A stretch of 5,927 nucleotides of DNA. Source: Aquificaceae bacterium. GTDB taxonomy: Bacteria > Aquificota > Aquificia > Aquificales > Aquificaceae. The DNA lies in assembly GCA_015490215.1 (NCBI GenBank), contig WFYH01000073.1:1-5927 (forward strand). The letters run 5' to 3'. Under the pieces are notes generated by a model. The model was not told the DNA's origin. It saw only the letters and a program-made list of their open reading frames with translations, and searched no databases. A program made the translations under genes and the position numbers. Shown piece by piece: positions 1 through 5,745 of the stretch (the stretch's first letter is position 1; each line of letters begins with the position of its first letter).

Positions 1-1823
1 GCAACCGTGTCCACCTCACGAAAGACCGAAGACAGCCTCCTTGCCACCTGAACGAGGACCGCATCCCCTATCTCGTGACCCATGGTATCGTTTACCGTCT
101 TAAAGTAGTCAAGGTCTATAAAAAGAACCGCCACCTTCTTTCCCGTCCTCTTGGCGTTAGCTATGGCAACCGTTAATCTATCTTTGAGCAGTGCCCTGTT
201 GGGAAGTCTGGTAAGGGGATCGTAGTAAGCGAGCTGGCGGAGTTCCTCCAGATAGTTTATAACCTTGCGGGCTAAGGTTTCAAAGGCTTCCGAGAGCAGG
301 TTAAGTTCCTGCAGTTCGTATCTTTTGGTTTCAACTTTCTGCTTCTTTTCTATATCCTCGGAAAGGGCTATTACCTCCCGAGAAAGCTTCTCTATGGGAA
401 CGGATACGTATCTGATTATCAGATTGGAAATGCCCAGCCCCAAGGTTGCAAGCCCGAATATAAAGGAAAAGTCTATAAGTAGTCCTTTGAAAAGTAGCTC
501 AAGGTAGGTTGCAACCCTTATTTCCGTTACGAGATCCCAACCAGCATCACCTCTAAGCCTTTCCCTCCTCATAAAGAAAGCCCTTTCAAACTCTTGAAAA
601 TCAAAAAGGGAAAACCTCACCTCCTCCCGTTTTATCAGGGTAAGCTCTATATTTTTCAAATTCTTTATTTCCTTCTCTTCAAAGGGTTCAAAGGGCTTCC
701 TGTTGGGTAGGGTAGAAACTATAACCCTACCTTTCCTATCCACAAGAGTGAGAAACACCCCTTCCCTCTTGGAAAAGTCCCTTATGAAATTCTCTATGAA
801 ATCAAGGTTTATACCGCAGTAGGCATATCCTATGAACTCCCCCTCTCTAATTGCGGGGACGGCAACCCCTACAACGGGTTTTAGAGCGAATTTTGCCATG
901 AATACATCGGTAAAGACAGGCTTAAGACTTTCCCTAACAGCCTTATAGTAAGGTCGGAAACTGAAGTTCGTCCCTATCATATATTTACCTTCGGGGTTAA
1001 CCGCCGGATAAAAGGTGAGAGCCCTGCCGTCCTTATCCCCTATATAGCAGGCGTGCAGGTCGGTAAAGGCTCTTCTTATAGCTTCCGTTTCCAGTTGAAG
1101 TATCTCCCTGTTTTCCGTCCCCCAAATCTCGAGCGCACGGGCAAGCTCCTTGACCGCATTCAGGTGAAGATCAAGCCAGTAGTTTATGCTCTCTTTAACT
1201 ACCTCTGCAGAGACTTTCAGATCTTCCTTAACCTGTTCAATGACCGCTTTTTCGTCCTCTTCAACATCGTGGATAAGCTTTAGGGAGATAGGCAGAACTG
1301 CTATGAAGAGTAGGGAATTGAAAAGTATCTCCCTGAATTGGAGAACCTCCTTTCGGACTATAAGCTTGTAGGCGGTCCCCAAGGAAGCGCCTACGGTGGC
1401 GTTTATTAGTCCGTTCACCGCATGCTTCATAGAAGTTGTCAGTGAGGTGAGAGGGTCAAAGCCCAGAGCGAGCATACCGAGGGTAAGAAGAGGTATGCCT
1501 GCAAAGATCCAAAGCAGATAGGCGGAGGTAATTATGTTTATCTTTCCTACCCGATAAAGGTATGAGATGCTCAAAAACTCAAGGAGCATCACAAAGGCGT
1601 TTACGGGATCTTCCATAAGAACGGTGCTGGCGGTAACCGCAACGGCTATAACGAGTGCATAGGGAAAATCCAAGATGGAGAGAGCAAAGTAGGCTACGAG
1701 CATACCAAAGAAAAGCTCCACGCTCTCAAGGAAAAGGTGAACGTGGATGTAGGCGTTTGCCAACAAAGAGAGGACTGTTAGGGTTAAGGTAAGTAAGATG
1801 TTCTTAGGATTACCTTTGTGCAT
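1..1823 (-). CDS. Membrane-bound sensor diguanylate cyclase (multi-TM + Cache + GGDEF), C-terminus cut by window edge
   Basis: Reading the minus strand from the ATG at 1823 gives 607 codons with no stop up to the left edge. Residues about 9-183 are mostly hydrophobic, roughly seven membrane helices. Residues about 186-440 form an extracytoplasmic region with a double-Cache look: around 282-293 lies a Gly-Thr-Asn-x-Ser-x-Arg-Pro-Tyr-Tyr stretch, then conserved Pro/Gly positions near 316-341. Residues 443-470 are a further membrane helix, followed by a charged HAMP/coiled linker (475-530). The GGDEF domain begins near Asp535 (DPLTRLPNR) and includes Asp570 of the DLDYFKTVND motif and the GHEIGD motif at 582-587. 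The GGDEF loop lies beyond the edge, so catalytic competence cannot be judged. The expected role is making c-di-GMP from two GTP in response to a periplasmic ligand. The start overlaps mnmA by 14 bases; an in-frame TAG two codons upstream fixes this ATG as the first candidate. A GGAGG lies rather far upstream (14 bases). The ligand is unknown. Confidence 0.9.
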   Translation of the reverse strand, partial: MHKGNPKNILLTLTLTVLSLLANAYIHVHLFLESVELFFGMLVAYFALSILDFPYALVIAVAVTASTVLMEDPVNAFVMLLEFLSISYLYRVGKINIITSAYLLWIFAGIPLLTLGMLALGFDPLTSLTTSMKHAVNGLINATVGASLGTAYKLIVRKEVLQFREILFNSLLFIAVLPISLKLIHDVEEDEKAVIEQVKEDLKVSAEVVKESINYWLDLHLNAVKELARALEIWGTENREILQLETEAIRRAFTDLHACYIGDKDGRALTFYPAVNPEGKYMIGTNFSFRPYYKAVRESLKPVFTDVFMAKFALKPVVGVAVPAIREGEFIGYAYCGINLDFIENFIRDFSKREGVFLTLVDRKGRVIVSTLPNRKPFEPFEEKEIKNLKNIELTLIKREEVRFSLFDFQEFERAFFMRRERLRGDAGWDLVTEIRVATYLELLFKGLLIDFSFIFGLATLGLGISNLIIRYVSVPIEKLSREVIALSEDIEKKQKVETKRYELQELNLLSEAFETLARKVINYLEELRQLAYYDPLTRLPNRALLKDRLTVAIANAKRTGKKVAVLFIDLDYFKTVNDTMGHEIGDAVLVQVARRLSSVFREVDTV

Positions 1824-2880
1824 CTTCTATGATACCCCCTCCGAGGAGGAGGTCACCTTCGTAGAAGGCTATCACCTGTCCGGGGGTTATACCACGCTGG
1901 GGTTCTTTGAACCTGACGATGTAACCGTCTCCTTCGGGGACTATGTCAACCACCTCCGCAGGTTTGTGATTATACCTTATTTGGGCTTGGGGTTTTGTCC
2001 ACGCCTCTAGGGGAACATGGAGATTGAGGGCGGAAACCCTTAGGGTGTCCGAGTAAAGGTATTCCTCCTCGCCCACCACCACCGTATTAGTTTCAGGGTC
2101 AAGCTCAACCACATAAAGGGGCTTCCCGTAGGATATGCCGAGCCCCCTCCTTTGACCTATAGTGTAGTGGAATATTCCTTTGTGCTTTCCCAAGACCTTT
2201 CCCGAGATGTGCTTTATGGGTCCCTCCCTCGGACCCACCCTTTCCTCTATGAACTCTCCGGGCTTTCTTCCCATAAGAAAGCACACATCCTGAGAGTCCC
2301 TCTTGTCCGCCACCTCAAGCCCGTGCTCTCTGGCTATCTTCCTTACCTCCTCCTTAGTCAGATCCCCGAGGGGAAACATCAGAAGACCGAGGTCTTCCTT
2401 CCTTACAAGGGCAAGGAAGTAGGACTGGTCCCTTCTTCTGTCCTTTGCCCTCCCTATAACGTATCCCCAGCGGGGGTGCTCCACGATCTTGGCGTAATGA
2501 CCGGTGGCGAGCTTGTCTATGTCCGCCACCTGCTTTAGATATCGGGCAAAAAAGCCCGTCTTTACCTCCCTGTTACAGAGGGCGCAGGGGTTGGGTGTCC
2601 TTCCAGAAAGGTATTCTCTGACAAAGTAGTCTATTACCCTTTCTTTGAAAATTTTTTCCCAGTCAAAGGTCAGGTGGGGTATGCCGAGCCTTTGGGAAAC
2701 CTTTGCCGCATCCCGAACATCCTTGGGAGAACAACAAACGTTGTGGGTCCCATAAACCTCACAGGTTTCCTCCGAGTGGAACCTCAGGGTTACCCCTATG
2801 ACCTCGTGTCCTTGCTTCTTCAGAAGGAGGGCGGTGGTGCTACTGTCCACACCGCCGCTCATACCCACCGCTATCCTCAT
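1810..2880 (-). CDS. mnmA: tRNA-specific 2-thiouridylase MnmA
   Basis: This 356-residue protein has the full length and motif order of MnmA (TrmU), which in the cytosol activates U34 of tRNA-Lys, -Glu and -Gln with ATP and replaces the 2-oxygen with sulfur. Visible motifs are the PP-loop SGGVDSS (residues 8-14), the NPCALCN element (97-103), GHYA (127-130), DQSYFL (151-156), QDVCFL (198-202) and the C-terminal beta-barrel half with IGQRRGLG (241-248). Cys102 and Cys200 match the two reactive cysteines of the Escherichia coli enzyme. Position 99 is Cys where E. coli has Asp, as in the Thermus-type enzymes reported to hold an iron-sulfur cluster. Cys49-Cys50 is a further pair seen in many non-enteric MnmA proteins. 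The ATG overlaps the stop of the upstream gene as ATGA, with no convincing Shine-Dalgarno before it, so translation is probably coupled. Its 3' end overlaps the cyclase gene. Confidence 0.97.
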   Translation of the reverse strand: MRIAVGMSGGVDSSTTALLLKKQGHEVIGVTLRFHSEETCEVYGTHNVCCSPKDVRDAAKVSQRLGIPHLTFDWEKIFKERVIDYFVREYLSGRTPNPCALCNREVKTGFFARYLKQVADIDKLATGHYAKIVEHPRWGYVIGRAKDRRRDQSYFLALVRKEDLGLLMFPLGDLTKEEVRKIAREHGLEVADKRDSQDVCFLMGRKPGEFIEERVGPREGPIKHISGKVLGKHKGIFHYTIGQRRGLGISYGKPLYVVELDPETNTVVVGEEEYLYSDTLRVSALNLHVPLEAWTKPQAQIRYNHKPAEVVDIVPEGDGYIVRFKEPQRGITPGQVIAFYEGDLLLGGGIIEDAQR

Positions 2881-3332
2881 GGCATCCGCTTGAAGAAACT
2901 GTCCATAAAGCTTACTATTTCGGTATCAAGCTCCCACCTTTTGAAGAGGTCTTCCTCCCCCCTCACCAGCTCAAGGGCTTTCTTCAAGAGTCTGTGGGGC
3001 GGATCTTCCTTTTTCAAGAGACCGAGCTTTACCATTCCCAAGAAGGTTTTTCTCAGGTCCTCCGCTATCCCCTCCATCATGGGATCAAAGTTAAACTTCC
3101 TGTAGAGTTCCCTCCTTTGGGGTTCCGGCTTGTCCAAAAGGCTTTTGGCAAAGGCACAGATCTTTATCCAAGTTTTTAGGGTTCTTTCCCATTCCTCTTT
3201 GGGTAGTCCGCTAAGCTCTATGGCTACGTAGCTTAAAGGGTATCGCACCAGATACTCTTTGGCACTCTGGAGATCTTCAAAACCGCTGAGATCCTCCTCA
3301 CTTCGGAGCAGGTCGGTCAGATCCCTTTTCAT
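2877..3332 (-). CDS. Unrecognised small helical protein between rny and mnmA
   Basis: I do not recognise this 151-residue protein. It has no signal peptide and no membrane helix, and is rich in Leu, Lys and Glu with predicted helices almost throughout, so it is probably a soluble cytoplasmic helical bundle. Visible landmarks are a Trp-rich patch (Trp48, Trp55), a single Cys (Cys59), a Pro/charged turn (68-74) and Trp133 in the last quarter. There is no obvious catalytic or metal-binding motif. It is believable as a real gene because its ATG overlaps the rny stop (ATGA), a GGAG lies 8 bases upstream, and its TGA overlaps the mnmA ATG. No stop interrupts the whole 450 bases, and its composition matches its neighbours. 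Position suggests an accessory of RNA decay or tRNA modification, but that is inference only. It could be lineage-restricted, diverged beyond recognition by eye. Confidence 0.85.
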   Translation of the reverse strand: MKRDLTDLLRSEEDLSGFEDLQSAKEYLVRYPLSYVAIELSGLPKEEWERTLKTWIKICAFAKSLLDKPEPQRRELYRKFNFDPMMEGIAEDLRKTFLGMVKLGLLKKEDPPHRLLKKALELVRGEEDLFKRWELDTEIVSFMDSFFKRMP

Positions 3333-4981
3333 TTTGCATACTCCACGTGGCGGGTTTCTCTTATTACCACCACCTTGATCTGTCCGGGGTAGTCCATCTC
3401 CTCCTCTATCTTCTTGGCTATTTCCCTTGAGAGCATGAACGCCGCCTCGTCGGAAACCTCTTCGGGGTTGACTATTACCCTCACTTCCCTTCCCGCCTGA
3501 ACCGCATAGGCGTTTGCCACCCCTTCAAAGGACTTTACTATCTCCTCAAGCTTTTCAAGGCGCCTCAGGTAAGCCTCCAAGGTTTCCCTTCTTGCTCCGG
3601 GTCTTGCGGCAGAGAGAGCATCGGCGGCACACACGAGAGCTACCTCGGGATACCTTACGGGTTCCTCCTCGTGGTGCGCCTTTATGGCGTTTATGACAGC
3701 GTCCGGCTCTCCGTATTTTTTGCAGAGTTCAACCCCTATGTCCGTGTGGGAACCGCCCAGCTCGTGGGAAACCGCCTTGCCTATATCGTGAAGGAGCCCC
3801 GCCCTTCTGGCGAGTTTCGCATCAAGTCCGAGCTCCTCCGCCATCAAACCCGCCAAGTAGGCGACCTCTTTGGAGTGAAGGAGAACGTTCTGGGAGTAGC
3901 TGGTTCTGAAGTAGAGCTTTCCTATGTAGTAGTAAAGTCCCGGATTTATATCGTGGAGTCCCAGTTCAAAGACCGCCTCTTCACCCATCTTTCTGATCTT
4001 TTCGTCTATCTCCTTTTTCACCTCATCTACCACCTCCTCTATGCGGGCGGGGTGGATCCTTCCGTCTTCTATGAGCCTCTCCAAAGCCTCCTTGGCTATC
4101 TCCCTCCTCAAGGGGTCAAAAGAGGAGATGGTAACTATGTCGGGGGTGTCGTCTATTATCAGATCCACACCGGTAAGAAGCTCAAAGGTCCTTATGTTCC
4201 TTCCTTCCCTTCCTATGATCCTGCCTTTAAACTCGTTGCTGGGAAGCTCAACTGCGGTGGTGGTGTAGTTGATGGCTATCTGGGGTGCAAGCCTTTGGAC
4301 TGCGGTGGTTACGATCCTCTTAGCTTCCAACTCCGCCTTTTCCTTTGCCTCCTCCTCAATTCTCTTCATCAGCTTCATAGCTTCAAGTTTGCTTTCTTCT
4401 TCTACCTTCCTCATCAGCTCTTGGCGTGCCTCTTCAACGGTTAGAGAGGCGATCCTCTGAAGCTCTAAAAGCTCTTTCTCTTTTAGCTTCTGCACTTCCT
4501 CCTGCTGGCGCTGAAGCTCCTCTTCCCTTTGGGAGAGTTCCCTTCTTTTGGCTTCAACTTCCCTCTCCAGATCCCTTATCTCCCTTTCCCGTTTGTAGAG
4601 TTCCTCTTCCCTCTTTTCCACCGCCTCCCACTTTCTTTCCAGCTGTCTTTCCCTGTTTATGAGGTTTTCCTCAAGGCGCTTTGCCTCTTCCCTGCGCTCC
4701 TTTGCATCTTCGGTAAGCCTCTTTGCCTCCTCTTCCGCCCTTGAAAGAAGCTCTTTAGCTTTTTCCTGAGCCTCCTTGAGGACACGTTCCGCCTTCTCTT
4801 GGGCTTCCCTCACAAGAGCCTCAGCTTTCTCTTTTGCTTCTTTTATCTTCTCCTTGTAGTTTTCCTGAAGCTCTGTTTGAGACTGGGGAGAGGGAGCTTC
4901 CTTCTTTCTAAGGACTAAGAAGGCAAAACCTACACCTACAACTATTCCGATGACTATCCCTACAATTGCGGTCATTTCCAT
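3329..4981 (-). CDS. rny: Ribonuclease Y (membrane-anchored endoribonuclease)
   Basis: RNase Y starts mRNA decay by endonucleolytic cleavage at the inner face of the membrane. The 550 residues follow the family order. An N-terminal membrane helix lies at about 5-24, followed by Arg-Lys-Lys. A very long charged coiled coil runs from about 36 to 225. The KH RNA-binding domain has GRIIGREGRNIRTFE at 253-267 and IDDTP at 276-280. The HD domain has His369, the His398-Asp399 pair in LLHDIGKA, His436-His437 and Asp454, consistent with a two-metal phosphodiesterase site. A conserved C-terminal extension follows. Length is slightly over the common 510-525, in keeping with extra coiled coil. Two ATGs are possible (4981 and 4975); the first is preferred because AAGGAGGT sits 6 bases upstream, whereas the second would give a plain ATGA overlap with the cyclo-ligase stop. 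The gene overlaps both neighbours, so translation is likely coupled. Confidence 0.97.
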   Translation of the reverse strand: MEMTAIVGIVIGIVVGVGFAFLVLRKKEAPSPQSQTELQENYKEKIKEAKEKAEALVREAQEKAERVLKEAQEKAKELLSRAEEEAKRLTEDAKERREEAKRLEENLINRERQLERKWEAVEKREEELYKREREIRDLEREVEAKRRELSQREEELQRQQEEVQKLKEKELLELQRIASLTVEEARQELMRKVEEESKLEAMKLMKRIEEEAKEKAELEAKRIVTTAVQRLAPQIAINYTTTAVELPSNEFKGRIIGREGRNIRTFELLTGVDLIIDDTPDIVTISSFDPLRREIAKEALERLIEDGRIHPARIEEVVDEVKKEIDEKIRKMGEEAVFELGLHDINPGLYYYIGKLYFRTSYSQNVLLHSKEVAYLAGLMAEELGLDAKLARRAGLLHDIGKAVSHELGGSHTDIGVELCKKYGEPDAVINAIKAHHEEEPVRYPEVALVCAADALSAARPGARRETLEAYLRRLEKLEEIVKSFEGVANAYAVQAGREVRVIVNPEEVSDEAAFMLSREIAKKIEEEMDYPGQIKVVVIRETRHVEYAK

Positions 4982-5532
4982 CTCTTCACCTCCTTTTCCG
5001 TTATGAGTGCATCAACAGGCTCGTCCCACCTGTCTCTGGGGACGAAATCAACTACCTGAAAGGAGTAGGCGACTCCTGCCCTAAAAGCCTTTAGCTCCCG
5101 TAGGAGCCTGTCGTAGAAGCCTTTCCCGAAACCGAGACGATATCCTTCCCTATCAAAGGCGATCCCGGGCACTAGGGCAAAGTCCACCTCGGAGGGATCT
5201 ACGGGATCCCCGTCCGAGGGTTCGGGTATACCGAAACTGCCTTCTTTCAGCTCAGACATATCCCTTACGGGAACTACCTCCAAGAGCTTGCCCTTTACCC
5301 TCGGCAGGAAGAGGGTTTTCCCTCTTTCCCAGATGATCTGATATAGTGGGGTCACATCCGGTTCACCCTTTATAGGGTAGTAGAGAAGGTAGGAGGAAGC
5401 CTCCTCAAATTCGGGTAGGGAAAGGACCTTTTCAACTATTCTGCGGCTTAGCTTCTCCCTCAATTCCCTGTCGAGGGAGAGCCTTTTATCTAAGATCTTT
5501 CTTCTTAAGCTCTCCTTTTCTAAGGTTTGCAA
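4972..5532 (-). CDS. fthC: 5-formyltetrahydrofolate cyclo-ligase (methenyl-THF synthetase)
   Basis: The enzyme uses ATP to convert 5-formyl-tetrahydrofolate to 5,10-methenyl-tetrahydrofolate, clearing a folate that inhibits one-carbon enzymes. It is also called YgfA or Fau. From a TTG start at 5532 the protein is 186 residues, the usual family length. The N-terminus (ESLRRKILDKR, 7-17) fits the family's opening helix. KGEPD lies at 55-59, the Pro-Arg pair at 77-78, GIPEP at 101-105, VPGIAFD at 121-127, and the nucleotide/phosphate loop RLGFGKGFYDR at 132-142. A longer frame opens at TTG 5622, but its extra 30 residues lie on the 6S RNA and do not resemble the family. AGGAGGT stands 6 bases before the chosen TTG. 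Oddly, that site is buried in a strong hairpin. The 3' end overlaps rny by 10 bases. Confidence 0.95.
   Translation of the reverse strand: MQTLEKESLRRKILDKRLSLDRELREKLSRRIVEKVLSLPEFEEASSYLLYYPIKGEPDVTPLYQIIWERGKTLFLPRVKGKLLEVVPVRDMSELKEGSFGIPEPSDGDPVDPSEVDFALVPGIAFDREGYRLGFGKGFYDRLLRELKAFRAGVAYSFQVVDFVPRDRWDEPVDALITEKEVKRWK
4988..4995 (-). promoter_or_regulatory. Ribosome binding site of rny
   Basis: AAGGAGGT lies inside the last codons of the cyclo-ligase gene, 6 bases before the ATG at 4981. The spacing favours this ATG over the second in-frame ATG at 4975, which would be 12 bases away. Near-perfect complementarity to the 16S rRNA tail suggests rny can be initiated on its own as well as by coupling. 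Confidence 0.75.
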
Positions 5533-5533
5533 T

Positions 5534-5565
5534 CTTCCACCTCCTGTCTTGAACAGGAGGGGAAG
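5534..5565 (-). promoter_or_regulatory. Start-site-masking hairpin in the cyclo-ligase leader
   Basis: On the minus-strand RNA, 5565-5561 (CUUCC) pairs with 5538-5534 (GGAAG), and 5560-5553 (CCUCCUGU) pairs with 5547-5540 (ACAGGAGG). That makes 13 Watson-Crick pairs with one bulged U (5539) and a UCAAG loop. The structure ends two bases from the TTG start codon and contains the whole Shine-Dalgarno. The pairing is read directly from the sequence; the regulatory role is inference. It is not a normal intrinsic terminator, since no U tract follows. It may act as a translational gate, a thermosensitive element, or a processing barrier defining the 3' side of the 6S RNA precursor. Confidence 0.6.
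5539..5545 (-). promoter_or_regulatory. Ribosome binding site of the cyclo-ligase gene
   Basis: AGGAGGT sits 6 bases before the TTG at 5532. This is what fixes the start codon, because the longer reading frame has no comparable site. Six of the seven bases are paired within the hairpin described separately, and the U is a single-base bulge. Confidence 0.75.
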
Positions 5566-5580
5566 GCAAGAGGTGTTTAA

Positions 5581-5741
5581 CCCCGCCCTGCCGTGACCTC
5601 CAGAGATATCGGTGGGCCTCAAAGCTCTAAGGTGGGTACCCTCTCGGAGGGCTCCCTTGGAACACCTCCGAAGCCGGGTTCCCTTTCAGCCCACGTGTAG
5701 GCCCCAATGATAATCTCCGGGCCACGCGCAGGGCAGGAGAG
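5581..5741 (-). ncRNA. ssrS: Candidate 6S RNA
   Basis: 6S RNA imitates an open promoter and binds sigma70-RNA polymerase. The minus-strand RNA here folds by hand into the expected rod of about 160 nt. The closing stem is 5737-5728 with 5591-5582 (10 pairs), a bulged G5727, then 5726-5723 with 5595-5592. It continues with 5720-5713 and 5600-5607 (8 pairs, one G-U) and 5711-5709 with 5608-5610. A bubble region follows (5' side about 5708-5684, 3' side about 5633-5611). The apical arm pairs 5683-5681 with 5636-5634, 5679-5676 with 5641-5638, and 5672-5665 with 5650-5643. Its place directly upstream of the cyclo-ligase gene matches the conserved ssrS-ygfA order of Proteobacteria. The ends are estimates, and no covariance search was possible. 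A different structured RNA is possible, but SRP RNA, tmRNA and RNase P signatures are absent. Confidence 0.78.
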
Positions 5742-5745
5742 ATCT

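Noticed and set aside
265..1371. Plus-strand open frames of 61-80 codons in the left third
   Set aside because: The opposite strand carries a continuous 607-codon frame with recognisable Cache and GGDEF sequence, so these are shadows.
2152..3105. Plus-strand open frames of 128 and 143 codons
   Set aside because: Both are antisense shadows of mnmA and the small unknown gene, with no ribosome site and unlikely composition.
3671..4444. 257-codon open frame on the plus strand
   Set aside because: It lies wholly antisense to the KH-HD part of rny. Its protein resembles nothing, and it is open because rny rarely uses the codons TTA, CTA and TCA in the matching frame.
5534..5565. Rho-independent terminator of the 6S RNA
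   Set aside because: The hairpin is strong, but what follows is AUUGCAAACC with no U tract, and it overlaps the translation start of the next gene.
5533..5622. Longer N-terminus for the cyclo-ligase from TTG 5622
   Set aside because: The extra 30 residues run through the 6S RNA and the hairpin, do not look like the family, and lack a good ribosome site; the TTG at 5532 has AGGAGGT at ideal spacing.
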